DNA of 18,634 nt from an uncultured Eggerthellaceae bacterium (GTDB lineage: Bacteria; Actinomycetota; Coriobacteriia; Coriobacteriales; Eggerthellaceae), in assembly GCA_934631995.1 (NCBI GenBank), contig CAKTYF010000030.1:1-18634 (forward strand), in the 5' to 3' direction. The translations under genes and the position numbers were made by a program. The notes below the pieces were generated by a model that was not told the origin of the DNA, ran no database searches, and worked only from the letters and a program-made list of their open reading frames with translations. How positions within the stretch are numbered: position 1 is the first letter of the stretch; the number at the start of each line of letters is the position of its first letter. This document shows positions 1 to 7,253 of this stretch, piece after piece.

Positions 1-73
1 CCTCCACACAGGGAAGAGATTTCCACCTGGCCACAAATTGCTTGGCGGCACGCTTTTGCTCTGCTGGGGTCAT
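1..73 (-). CDS. Partial DNA methyltransferase, MmeI-like N-terminus (runs off left edge)
   Basis: An ATG at 73 on the minus strand opens a frame with no stop to the window edge. It gives 24 residues beginning MTPAEQKRAAKQFVARWKS. This pattern (MTPxEQ..AAK.F...W) resembles the start of the large class I SAM-dependent DNA methyltransferase or MmeI-like restriction-modification proteins. That match is from memory and rests on very few residues. A purine-rich GAGAAAG lies about 10 nt upstream as a possible ribosome site. The gene starts about 240 bp downstream of the 3' end of a tRNA gene, a common place for accessory restriction-modification genes. Catalytic motifs would lie outside the window, so function is tentative. 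Confidence 0.42.
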   Translation of the reverse strand, partial: MTPAEQKRAAKQFVARWKSLPCVE

Positions 74-237
74 GAACGCTTCTTTCTCGTAAATACTTTG
101 CAGAGCAATTGTAATCCACCTTGCGCATGAAAAGACTCAAATGAACGTCTTGAATACAACGAAGGGTTTTGTTCAGACGAGCGTAGTGCCAGCGAGCACC
201 AACCGCAGCTGGATAAAGCATGACCCGTCATTCACGT

Positions 238-262
238 ACGCAAAAAGCTCCGCTTTTTGCGT
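238..262. terminator. Perfect 11-bp hairpin, possible terminator of tRNA-Met/Ile2
   Basis: ACGCAAAAAGC and GCTTTTTGCGT form a perfect 11-bp stem around a TCC loop. It lies about 50 nt beyond the 3' end of the CAT tRNA. The T-run sits inside the stem rather than after it, so it is not a textbook terminator in either direction. A terminator or processing hairpin for the tRNA transcript is the simplest reading. Confidence 0.4.
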
Positions 263-310
263 GACAGGACGACAATTGTAGATTGAAATGTTTAAGGTTG
301 GGGTTATCGG

Positions 311-385
311 TGGTGGGCCCGGCCGGATTCGAACCGACAACCAAAGGATTATGAGTCCCCTGCTCCACCGTTGAGCTACGGGCCC
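311..385 (-). tRNA. tRNA with CAT anticodon (elongator Met or Ile2)
   Basis: The reverse strand folds as a 75-nt tRNA. The 7-bp acceptor stem is GGGCCCG/CGGGCCC, with discriminator A and an encoded CCA at 311-313. The D arm contains TAGCTC, the anticodon loop is CTCATAA (anticodon CAT at 351-353), and the T loop is TTCGAAT. The paired first base (G1-C72) argues against the initiator tRNA, which has an unpaired 1-72. Elongator Met and lysidine-modified Ile2 share the CTCATAA loop and cannot be separated by eye. Confidence 0.95.
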
Positions 386-404
386 AAAAAAGAAGCATCT
401 TATG

Positions 405-431
405 AAAAAAGCCGTTCAGGGGAACGGCTTT
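405..431 (-). terminator. Rho-independent terminator after tRNA-Asn
   Basis: On the minus strand AAAGCCGTTC and GAACGGCTTT form a 10-bp stem with a 4-nt loop, followed by continued T residues (the A-run 405-410 on the plus strand). It lies 13 nt past the 3' end of tRNA-Asn and before the CAT tRNA. The two tRNAs are therefore probably separate units, or only partly co-transcribed. Confidence 0.8.
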
Positions 432-443
432 CACAGTTAAAAA

Positions 444-519
444 TGGCTCCTCGGGTAGGACTCGAACCTACAACCCTCCGGTTAACAGCCGGATGCTCTG
501 CCAATTGAGCTACCGAGGA
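444..519 (-). tRNA. tRNA-Asn (GTT)
   Basis: The reverse strand folds as a 76-nt tRNA. The acceptor stem is TCCTCGG/CCGAGGA with discriminator G and an encoded CCA at 444-446. The D arm has TAGCTCAATTGGCAGAGCA, the anticodon loop is CTGTTAA (GTT at 484-486), and the T arm has GGTTCGAGTCC. All arms are complete. Confidence 0.97.
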
Positions 520-551
520 ATCAACCGCGCTTTCGTATCGCGCAAGTGGAT

Positions 552-579
552 ATTATACAGGAAGCAAAATTCAGCGCAA
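552..579 (-). promoter_or_regulatory. Sigma-70 promoter of tRNA-Asn
   Basis: On the minus strand a perfect -10 TATAAT (552-557) lies 16 nt downstream of a -35-like TTGCGC (574-579). The -10 ends about 32 nt before the tRNA-Asn 5' end. The gene-free stretch 520-706 otherwise holds only a 17-nt near-repeat, GCGCCTTCCCC(A/G)C(A/G)CTG, at 626-642 and 686-702. Confidence 0.65.
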
Positions 580-706
580 GGGGTAATTTCAACTTTTTTC
601 GAACTAATCGAACGACCCCTTAAACGCGCCTTCCCCACACTGCAGAAATCGCCGATTCCGACTCACGGGAGAACGATAGCTGCAAGCGCCTTCCCCGCGC
701 TGTAAC

Positions 707-1798
707 TTACACTTTCCGGATAAGGTAGCATTTATGAATCTTCGCATTGCGTTCAAAATCGACAGGAATCGTGCGCGCCGAAATATCTTCCACAATCAAG
801 CCAAAACCAGAAAGCGCTTCTTCGTTGATCTTGAAATTGCGCAAATTGCACGAAAACACAATCGTGCCGTCGGGCGCCAAAACGTCGGACACTAAATGCA
901 GCAGTTCTACGTGGTCGCGCTGCACGTCCCATGTTCCCTTCATGGCTTTGGAATTGGAAAACGTGGGTGGATCAACAAACGCCACATCGAAAACAAGCTT
1001 CTTTTGCAGCGCGTTGCGTAGCCACGAAAGCGTATCAGAACGCTCAAAAACGTGCTGCGAGCCCGTAAAGCCATTCAGCGCCATATTCCGGCGCGCCCAG
1101 TCTAAATATGTCTGAGAAAGGTCTACCGTTGTTGTAGAAACCGCGCCGCCCGCAGCTGCCTGCACCGTGCACGAGCCCGTATACGCGAATAAGTTCAGGA
1201 AACGTTTGCCCGCACACATTTCGCACACCATGAAGCGTGTATCGCGATGATCAAGGAACAACCCGGTATCAAGGTAGGCGCCTAAATCGATTTCAAGGCG
1301 CATACCGGCTTCACGCGTGCAAAACGTGAACGAATCGTAGTTCTCAGAGTACTGCGCGCCGCCCTTCTCGCGCTTACGCTGCTTGCAGAAAACGTCTTCG
1401 GGCAGCACATCGCACACCGCAGGAGCAATGGCCAGAATATCGGCAAGCCGGCGCGCCGCACGCTGCGGGTCAATCGAGGAAGGTGCTTGGTATTCCGCAA
1501 TATAGAGGAATCGCTCGCCCGGCTCTGCAAAGTCACGCGTGGAATCATCAAGCGCATCCGTGCATTCGTAGATATCGATTGCAGCGGCGTAATCGGGTAA
1601 ATCGGCATCGTAGACGCGATAGCAGTTCACGCCCGCCTTTTTCGCCCATTTCCGGCGCAGCTTGAACATCTTACGCAAGCGCGCGGCAAACTGGTCGCTA
1701 TTCTTTTCATGCACCGCAATAGAGAGATTGGCGCCCCCATCCAAGGAAGGGACGCCAATCGTAAACTGCGGGGTATCAAGCGCAATGCTTTCTTCCAC
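707..1798 (-). CDS. Class I SAM-dependent rRNA methyltransferase, RlmK-like
   Basis: This 363-residue protein matches the C-terminal (RlmK) half of the fused RlmKL enzyme, which makes m7G2069 in 23S rRNA. Residues 50-77 (KWAKKAGVNCYRVYDADLPD) are the typical entry segment. NLFAYTGSCTVQAA at 202-215 is SAM-binding motif I. DPPTFSNS at 276-283 is motif IV, and the family ending TIPVDFERNAKIHKCY is at 343-358. The THUMP/RlmL half is absent, so this is a stand-alone form; the exact target base is inferred. The start is GTG at 1798, three bases after the rpoD stop, with GGAGG (1807-1811) inside the last rpoD codons, implying translational coupling to rpoD. An alternative is another Rossmann-fold RNA methyltransferase of the RlmI/RlmK group. 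Confidence 0.85.
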   Translation of the reverse strand: MEESIALDTPQFTIGVPSLDGGANLSIAVHEKNSDQFAARLRKMFKLRRKWAKKAGVNCYRVYDADLPDYAAAIDIYECTDALDDSTRDFAEPGERFLYIAEYQAPSSIDPQRAARRLADILAIAPAVCDVLPEDVFCKQRKREKGGAQYSENYDSFTFCTREAGMRLEIDLGAYLDTGLFLDHRDTRFMVCEMCAGKRFLNLFAYTGSCTVQAAAGGAVSTTTVDLSQTYLDWARRNMALNGFTGSQHVFERSDTLSWLRNALQKKLVFDVAFVDPPTFSNSKAMKGTWDVQRDHVELLHLVSDVLAPDGTIVFSCNLRNFKINEEALSGFGLIVEDISARTIPVDFERNAKIHKCYLIRKV

Positions 1799-1801
1799 CG
1801 A

Positions 1802-3064
1802 TTATTCCTCCAAAAAGCCCTTGAGCGAACTCGAACGAGACGGATGGCGAAGTTTCGCAAGCGTCTTGCTTTCAATCTGGCGAATGCGCTCGCGTGTAAC
1901 GCCGAACTCGCGGCCCACTTCTTCAAGCGTATGCGGGTGACCGTCTTCCAAACCGAAACGAAGGCTGATGACCTTGCGCTCGCGATCGGCCAGCTCATCA
2001 AGCACTTCGTTGAGCTTTTCGCGCATCAACACGTAGCTTGCAGCATCGGGCGGCGCAACAGCGGCATCGTCTTCAATGAAGTCGCCCAACTGGCTATCTT
2101 CTTCTTCGCCAATAGGCGTTTCCAGCGAAACAGGTTCTTGCGAGATTTTCTGAATCTCCAAAACGCGCTCGGGCGTCATATCCATGCGCTCGGCAATTTC
2201 TTCCGCGGAAGGCTCGTGGCCCAGCTCCTGCAAAAGCTGGCGCTGCACGCGAACAAGCTTGTTGATGGTCTCAACCATGTGCACGGGAATACGGATGGTG
2301 CGTGCCTGATCGGCAATGGCGCGCGTGATGGCCTGGCGAATCCACCACGTAGCATACGTGGAGAACTTGAAGCCCTTCTTGTAATCGAATTTCTCAACAG
2401 CGCGAATCAAGCCCAAATTGCCTTCCTGGATAAGGTCCAAAAACAGCATGCCGCGGCCCACATAGCGCTTTGCAATAGAAACAACAAGACGCAAGTTTGC
2501 CTCAATGAGCTGCTGTTTTGCATCAATACCCACCGCTTCGATACGGGACAGGCGACGCTTCTCGCGACGATCAAGCTCTGCGCCCTGCTCTTCAGCGGCA
2601 TCAAGTTGCGCAGCGGCTTCCACGCCTGCCTCGATCTTCATAGCAAGGTCGATTTCCTGCGGACCGGTAAGCAGCTGAACGCGGCCGATTTCCTTCAAAT
2701 ACATGCGGACAGGGTCGCCCGTGAGCATGGTCACGCCACCATCGCCACTGCGATGGTTGCGCGCTTTCGCCACGTGACGCGTACGATTGCTCACCTTAGG
2801 AAGCGCAACGTCGGAAACCGCTTTCAGCTCTTCCTCGGGAATGCCTTCAAGCAGCTCATCGTCGGTTTCCTCGCCGGGCTGGGGGCCATCGTTTTTCTCA
2901 GATTCCGATTCCACGGCAAGGATATCGTCGTCAACCGGCATAAAATCGGCAGCCGATTCAGCTACCGCATCGTCGTCGGTCAGAGCATCTGAATTCTGTT
3001 GTACTGCCTGCTCTGCTTCGATTTCCTTATTGTGGTTTTCTGATTTCTTAGAGACTCGTGGCAC
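1802..3064 (-). CDS. rpoD: Primary RNA polymerase sigma factor (sigma-70/SigA)
   Basis: A group 1 sigma factor that directs RNA polymerase to housekeeping promoters. With the GTG start at 3064 it has 420 residues. An acidic, low-complexity N-terminus (about 1-100) precedes region 1.2 (DPVRMYLKEIGRVQLLT, about 117-133). Region 2 (about 188-262) includes NLRLVVSIAKRYVGRG and the -10 recognition helix FSTYATWWIRQAI. Region 3 follows, then region 4 with the -35 recognition helix VTRERIRQIESKTLAKLRHP at 389-408. An ATG further upstream (3100) is in frame, but the GTG at 3064 has a well-placed AGGAAG 6 nt before it and gives the typical N-terminus (PRVSKKS), so I chose it. It sits after priA and is tightly followed by the RlmK-like gene. 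Confidence 0.96.
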   Translation of the reverse strand: MPRVSKKSENHNKEIEAEQAVQQNSDALTDDDAVAESAADFMPVDDDILAVESESEKNDGPQPGEETDDELLEGIPEEELKAVSDVALPKVSNRTRHVAKARNHRSGDGGVTMLTGDPVRMYLKEIGRVQLLTGPQEIDLAMKIEAGVEAAAQLDAAEEQGAELDRREKRRLSRIEAVGIDAKQQLIEANLRLVVSIAKRYVGRGMLFLDLIQEGNLGLIRAVEKFDYKKGFKFSTYATWWIRQAITRAIADQARTIRIPVHMVETINKLVRVQRQLLQELGHEPSAEEIAERMDMTPERVLEIQKISQEPVSLETPIGEEEDSQLGDFIEDDAAVAPPDAASYVLMREKLNEVLDELADRERKVISLRFGLEDGHPHTLEEVGREFGVTRERIRQIESKTLAKLRHPSRSSSLKGFLEE

Positions 3065-3137
3065 GTTAGCTTCCTTTCGCCGTGAAAATGGCACACGCAT
3101 TCAAGCCTGTATCAAGGCACAGTTATACGAACTATGC

Positions 3138-3167
3138 ATTATAGTAAACTTTGGGGATCAATGTCAA
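3138..3167 (-). promoter_or_regulatory. Consensus sigma-70 promoter of rpoD, overlapping the priA stop
   Basis: On the minus strand a perfect -35 TTGACA (3162-3167) and a perfect -10 TATAAT (3138-3143) are separated by 18 nt. The -35 is inside priA codons, and the priA TAA stop (3139-3141) is part of the -10. Predicted transcription starts near 3131, about 65 nt before the rpoD GTG. This lets rpoD and the downstream methyltransferase be expressed independently of metK-priA. Confidence 0.85.
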
Positions 3168-5439
3168 TAGAGACGCGAACACATTCGCTTGGTTTTCGGG
3201 CACGGAAGAACGGCTCAAGCAGCGCAGGCAGGTCGAAATCAGGCGCGCACGACACCACGATATGCCAGCGATGCATCTTCTTCAGCTTTGCCAACACGCA
3301 CGGCGTAGCAGGAAGAACCGATACGTCCTCTTGACTGAACAGTCCGATTGCCGCTTGAATCTGATCGGAAAGGCGCTGCGCCTCTTCCCTTACCTGCGCT
3401 TCATTTTGGCCCCAGACCAGAATGTTCGCCATGCGCACAAAAGGCGGATACCCTAAAAGCTCGCGCTTAGGCAGCTCGTCTTCCAGCAAAAGCTCGCGGC
3501 TGTAATGCGCCGCCGCGCGAATGGCGGGCGTGGTTGCATCGTAGGTCTGGACGATTACGCGACCGGGAAGTTCCGCACGCCCCGCACGACCTGCCACTTG
3601 CTCTATCAGGTCAAACGTGCGCTCCGAGGCGCGAAAATCAGGAAGATGCAACGTGGTATCGGCGTTGATGACGCCCACGAGCGTCACATCATTGAAATCC
3701 AGACCCTTCGCGATCATCTGCGTGCCCAGCAGCACCGCGCGGGGCGCTTGTACAAAGCTCTCAAGCAACTTTTGGTGCGCGCCTTTCGTTTTCGTGGTGT
3801 CGGCATCCATGCGAACCACGGCAACATCGGCAAATTCTTCCCCGAAACCCGCAATAAGCGCCTTAAGCTCCGACTCAACGCGCTGTGTACCCGCGCCAAA
3901 TTTCTTCAGGTACGGGCTTCCACATTGGGGACACACCGCCGGCGCAGGCTCGCTGTGCCCGCAATGATGGCAAATGCAGCTTCCGCCTTCTTCGTGATAC
4001 GTCAGCGATGTTGAGCACGAATCGCAGGTGGGCACAAAGCCGCAATCGCGGCAGAGCAGGAATTTCGCGAAGCCACGTTGATTGAGCATAAGAACCGCTT
4101 TTTGACCGCACTCAAGCGTTTCGCGCAGCTCGCCGATAAGCGGACGGGAGAACATCGAACGATGCCCCGCCGAAAATTCTTTTGCCATGTCCACAATATC
4201 GATGCGCGGCATAGGGCGCCCGTTTGCACGTTGCCCCAGGTCAACTTTATGCCACAACGCGTTTTCTTCGCATTCGTGAAGCGCCTCCAGAGAAGGCGTG
4301 GCCGAACCCAGCACCACAACGGCCCCTTTACGCGCCGCTTGCCAGCACGCAACGGTGCGCGCGTGGTAACGCGGCTGGCTGTCTTGCTTGTAGGAGCCTT
4401 CGTGTTCCTCGTCGATGATGATGGCGCCCACGTTAGGCAGCGGCGTGAACAGCGCGCTGCGAGCACCTACCACAACGCGCGCCTGGCCCGAGCGGATAAA
4501 ATCCCACTGGTCAAAGCGCTCTCCTTGGCTCATGCGCGAATGCATAACGGCAACTTGGTCGCCGAAGCGTCCGCGAAAACGCGCGACCGTTTGAGGTGTA
4601 AGCGAAATCTCTGGCACCAAAACAATGGCATTTTGCCCCTGTTCCAAAACGCGTTCGATAACGCGCAGATACACTTCCGTCTTGCCCGAGCCGGTAACAC
4701 CATCCACTAAAACAACTTCGCCTTGTTTACGTTCATATGCGGAAAATATCGCGTCAAGCGCGCGTTGCTGCTGGTCATTGAGAGTCGGTTTCTCCACATC
4801 AACGCGAAAAATCGACGAATCCTGATCCTCAAGCCCGCGAAAACGGCGCCGATGCTCCACTACCACAACGCCTTTTTTCTCCAGCGCGGTTAGGCATGAC
4901 GAAACCGAACCATATTCAGCCGTGAGCTCGCTTACGCGCACGTCGCCGCGACGCACCGCCGCAAGCACGACTTCTTGTTTATACGAGCCTTTGCGCGGCA
5001 CGAAGCCTTCCGCATGCGGCCCAAGCGTGGCCCAACGGTCATCGGCCTCACCCACGGCAGGCTGCTCAAGAACCCACGCGCCAGCGCGATGAATCACGCG
5101 GGGCACGCCACCGGGGGGCGTGAACAAACGAACGCACGACGAAAGCGGCGCAATGTAATAATGCGCCATGAACTGGGCGCATGCTGCGCCATCACTATCA
5201 AAGAACGGCTCGGAAGCCACTTCGAATATCTCTTTGATTTTCGCACGCTCAAGTTCTTGGGCGCGCTCATCGGAATCATCGAACGTATCCAGCACAAAGC
5301 CAAGGGCGCGCCGTGACCCAAAAGGAACCACCACGGCACGCCCCACTAAATCAAGCTGTTCTATCGCGGGGGGAACGGCGTAAGTGAACGCCGCATCCAG
5401 CGATTGCGTTGGTATGTCAAGAACAACAGATGCAAGCAA
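3139..5439 (-). CDS. priA: Primosomal protein N' (replication restart helicase PriA)
   Basis: PriA recognises stalled forks and reloads the replicative helicase. The 766 residues show the whole family layout. The N-terminal 3'-DNA-binding domain (VVLDIPTQSLDAAFTYAVP) is at 5-23. Walker A GVTGSGKT is at 247-254, DEEH at 343-346 and GSATPS at 378-383. A zinc-binding cluster of cysteines runs from about 463 to 506 (CRDC, CDSC, CHHC, CPQC). Late helicase motifs are GTQMIAKGLDF (572-582) and QVAGRAGR (614-621). The start is a TTG at 5439 with weak AGGA about 10 nt upstream. Its first residues match the family, but no better start is visible. It begins 12 nt after metK, so the two are probably co-transcribed. 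Length is usual for the family. Confidence 0.95.
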   Translation of the reverse strand: MLASVVLDIPTQSLDAAFTYAVPPAIEQLDLVGRAVVVPFGSRRALGFVLDTFDDSDERAQELERAKIKEIFEVASEPFFDSDGAACAQFMAHYYIAPLSSCVRLFTPPGGVPRVIHRAGAWVLEQPAVGEADDRWATLGPHAEGFVPRKGSYKQEVVLAAVRRGDVRVSELTAEYGSVSSCLTALEKKGVVVVEHRRRFRGLEDQDSSIFRVDVEKPTLNDQQQRALDAIFSAYERKQGEVVLVDGVTGSGKTEVYLRVIERVLEQGQNAIVLVPEISLTPQTVARFRGRFGDQVAVMHSRMSQGERFDQWDFIRSGQARVVVGARSALFTPLPNVGAIIIDEEHEGSYKQDSQPRYHARTVACWQAARKGAVVVLGSATPSLEALHECEENALWHKVDLGQRANGRPMPRIDIVDMAKEFSAGHRSMFSRPLIGELRETLECGQKAVLMLNQRGFAKFLLCRDCGFVPTCDSCSTSLTYHEEGGSCICHHCGHSEPAPAVCPQCGSPYLKKFGAGTQRVESELKALIAGFGEEFADVAVVRMDADTTKTKGAHQKLLESFVQAPRAVLLGTQMIAKGLDFNDVTLVGVINADTTLHLPDFRASERTFDLIEQVAGRAGRAELPGRVIVQTYDATTPAIRAAAHYSRELLLEDELPKRELLGYPPFVRMANILVWGQNEAQVREEAQRLSDQIQAAIGLFSQEDVSVLPATPCVLAKLKKMHRWHIVVSCAPDFDLPALLEPFFRARKPSECVRVSIDIDPQSLL

Positions 5440-5451
5440 AGCAGCGAAATC

Positions 5452-6711
5452 CTACAGCCCCGCCGCTTGGCGCAGCTCGTCAACGCGATTCGTGTTCTCC
5501 CAGGTGAACTCAGGAAGCTCGCGACCAAAGTGGCCATATGCAGCCGTCTTGCGATAGATAGGACGGCGTAAGTCGAGCTCGCGGATGATGGCACCTGGGC
5601 GCAAGTCGAAGACTTCGTCCACAGCTTTTTCGATCACGGGAGTATCCACATGATTCGTGCCAAACGTGTCCACCATAATGGAAATGGGATGCGCCACGCC
5701 AATTGCGTAAGCAATCTGCACTTCACAGCGATCCGCCAGCCCAGCAGCAACCACGTTTTTCGCAACCCAGCGCGCAGCGTATGCCGCCGAGCGGTCAACC
5801 TTCGTGCAGTCCTTGCCCGAGAACGCGCCGCCGCCATGACGACCCATGCCGCCAGACGTATCAACAATGATCTTGCGGCCCGTCAAACCAGAGTCGCCCA
5901 TAGGTCCGCCCACAACGAAACGCCCCGTAGGATTCACGTAAATCTCCAGGTCATCGGCAACCTTAACGCCTTCTTCCTGGAACACGGGCTTGATTACATG
6001 CGCTACCAAATCATCATAGATTTGACCGACTTCAACTTCTTCGGCATGTTGCGTGGAGACAAGCACTTTCTCCACCTGCGTGGGCTTGCCGTCGATGTAG
6101 CGCACGGAAACCTGCGTCTTTCCATCGGGACGCAGATACGGAAGCGTGCCATCCTTGCGAACGCCGGTCAGGCGTTCCGCCAAGCGATGCGCCAAGTAGA
6201 TAGGCATCGGCATGAGCGTGCTCGTTTCGTTGCAAGCATAACCGAAAACCATGCCCTGGTCGCCCGCGCCCACTTTATCAATGTCGTCCACGCTTTCGCC
6301 GCGCTGAGCCTCGTAGGACTCATCGACGCCCATGGCGATGTCGGCAGATTGCTCGTGGATGGCATTGATAACGCCGCACGTATCGCAGTCAAAGCCGTAC
6401 TTCGCGCGGTCGTAGCCAATCTCGCGGATGGTATCGCGCACGATTTGCTGCACGTCAACGTATGCTTCCGTGCGAATTTCGCCCGTCACCACCACAAGAC
6501 CCGTGGAAGTCATGGTCTCGCACGCGCAACGCACGTTGTCCACGTCGGCCGGAACGCCCGTAGGCGAAACGTAGCCGGCTTTCTGAAGCTCGATTTCCTT
6601 TGCCAAAATGGCATCCAAGATAGCATCAGAAACCTGATCGCAAATCTTGTCAGGATGACCTTCAGTCACCGACTCCGACGTGAAAAGATAAGATGAGTGT
6701 TCTTCAGACAT
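5452..6711 (-). CDS. metK: S-adenosylmethionine synthetase
   Basis: MetK makes S-adenosylmethionine from methionine and ATP in the cytoplasm, supplying methyl groups for enzymes such as the downstream RlmK-like protein. The 419 residues carry the family motifs: GHPDKICDQVSDA (18-30), the signature GAGDQGMVFGYA (148-159), and the phosphate-binding GGGAFSGKD (293-301). It is slightly longer than the common 380-400 residues because of small insertions (for example residues 43-57). The ATG at 6711 has an ideal AAGGAGGT (6718-6725) 6 nt upstream. That ribosome site is part of the P1 helix of an upstream SAM-clan riboswitch, so feedback by SAM at translation initiation is likely. It heads the minus-strand metK-priA-rpoD-methyltransferase cluster. 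Confidence 0.97.
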   Translation of the reverse strand: MSEEHSSYLFTSESVTEGHPDKICDQVSDAILDAILAKEIELQKAGYVSPTGVPADVDNVRCACETMTSTGLVVVTGEIRTEAYVDVQQIVRDTIREIGYDRAKYGFDCDTCGVINAIHEQSADIAMGVDESYEAQRGESVDDIDKVGAGDQGMVFGYACNETSTLMPMPIYLAHRLAERLTGVRKDGTLPYLRPDGKTQVSVRYIDGKPTQVEKVLVSTQHAEEVEVGQIYDDLVAHVIKPVFQEEGVKVADDLEIYVNPTGRFVVGGPMGDSGLTGRKIIVDTSGGMGRHGGGAFSGKDCTKVDRSAAYAARWVAKNVVAAGLADRCEVQIAYAIGVAHPISIMVDTFGTNHVDTPVIEKAVDEVFDLRPGAIIRELDLRRPIYRKTAAYGHFGRELPEFTWENTNRVDELRQAAGL

Positions 6712-6720
6712 GAGAATACC

Positions 6721-6820
6721 TCCTTCATCGGTGTTGGCCGGACCACCATAACACGTCAGACGCGCCTGGTTGGTGTCGGGATCGCTGAGCCAACTCTCTC
6801 CCCCGACTCTGGATAACGGA
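6721..6820 (-). promoter_or_regulatory. SAM-clan (SAM-I-like) riboswitch controlling metK
   Basis: The leader fits the SAM-I core. P1 pairs TCCGTTATC (6812-6820) with GATGAAGGA (6721-6729), with one mismatch. The typical ATCCAGAG joins P1 to P2. P2a pairs GTCGGG (6802-6807) with CCCGAC (6775-6780). A K-turn-like GGAG/AGCGA leads to a GAG/CTC stem with loop TTGG. That loop can pair with CCAA at 6734-6737, as in the SAM-I pseudoknot. P3 pairs CCAACCA (6767-6773) with TGGTGG (6743-6748), keeping the AA and U ligand contacts; the outermost pair is C-G where SAM-I usually has G-C. The usual P4 hairpin is missing. No terminator follows; the 3' strand of P1 contains AAGGA of the metK ribosome site, so ligand-stabilised P1 should block translation directly. 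Identification is by motif, not by covariance search. Confidence 0.75.
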
Positions 6821-6979
6821 TGTTGCGCCGTTTTTCGAACGCAACTCTATAGCTTCAGCATGATACCACCATGCTGCACTACTTTAGTGACAATTTGGTG
6901 ACATAGTACACATTGGGTACAAAATTCAAGCGAAAGCGATGGGGGGGCGCAAGCGGCTCACTCCGTCGCTCGCAGCGCT

Positions 6980-7019
6980 CCCCGGCTCCACACAGACGGC
7001 TCAGATTCTTATCCACGCC
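6980..7019. repeat. 40-nt direct repeat, copy 1
   Basis: Begins CCCCGGCTCCACACAGACGG. It is matched at 38 of 40 positions by 7055-7094, with a 75-nt period. Shorter echoes (ATCCACGCC, GCCCCAGCTC) lie between the copies, suggesting a decayed tandem array. Confidence 0.8.
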
Positions 7020-7054
7020 TGGCTTCGCAACCACGCCCCAGCTCTGTATCCACG

Positions 7055-7094
7055 CCCCGGCTCCACACAGACGGCTCAGATTCTCATCCGCGCC
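7055..7094. repeat. 40-nt direct repeat, copy 2
   Basis: Second copy of the 40-nt unit, differing from copy 1 at two positions. It ends about 20 nt before the first 33-nt palindrome. Confidence 0.8.
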
Positions 7095-7114
7095 CCAGCT
7101 TCGCCGCCAGCAAT

Positions 7115-7147
7115 TTGTTGACAAATTACCCCACCTTTTGTCAACAA
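7115..7147 (-). repeat. 33-nt palindromic repeat, copy 1 (minus orientation)
   Basis: Perfect 11-bp arms TTGTTGACAAA and TTTGTCAACAA enclose TTACCCCACCT, the reverse complement of the centre in copies 2 and 4. It lies in the gap downstream of the LicC-like gene. Confidence 0.9.
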
Positions 7148-7253
7148 TTCGTGCGCGTTCGCTACGATGCGCTGGTGCTGTGCGCGGGCGGCGCAAGCTC
7201 GTTGTACCCGCGCCCGTAACTTTAGTTTCGCCGCCGCGCTTTACTTCAGCACG

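Larger units (their letters stand above)
6821..7253. other. Gene-free stretch between the metK leader and the LicC-like gene
   Basis: No credible protein gene is seen. Going right from the riboswitch there is a 6-bp hairpin GTTGCG/CGCAAC (6822-6846). Next comes CAGCATG/CATGCTG (6856-6862, 6870-6876) surrounding a possible -10 TATCAT with an extended TGG. A CACTA/TAGTG repeat and two GTGACA copies 11 bp apart (6887, 6898) follow. A weak promoter pair TTGAAT...TATGTC (minus, from 6929) is possible. Beyond 6940 lie GC-rich direct repeats and one copy of the 33-nt palindrome. The metK promoter must be here but cannot be fixed by eye. Confidence 0.5.

Noticed and set aside
228..434. 68-residue minus-strand frame between and across the tRNA genes
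   Set aside because: It reads through the CAT tRNA and the terminator; the peptide WARSSTVEQGTHNPLVVGSNPAGPT is a classic tRNA shadow.
1709..2992. 427-codon plus-strand open frame
   Set aside because: It lies antisense to rpoD and is an artefact of codon bias in that gene; no ribosome site or recognisable domain.
5650..6696. 348-codon plus-strand open frame
   Set aside because: Antisense to metK, His/Arg/Ala-rich shadow composition.
6721..6820. T-box leader for the metK upstream structure
   Set aside because: No T-box bulge sequence (TGGNACC-type) or specifier hairpin; the motif order fits the SAM-I core.
7009..7020. DnaA-box-like TTATCCACG suggesting a replication origin
   Set aside because: A single imperfect match inside a direct repeat, with no AT-rich region and no dnaA/dnaN context.
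6879..7196. 105-codon minus-strand frame with repeated peptide NLSRLCGAG
   Set aside because: The peptide repeat is just the translation of the 40-nt DNA repeats and the palindrome; no ribosome site, no family.
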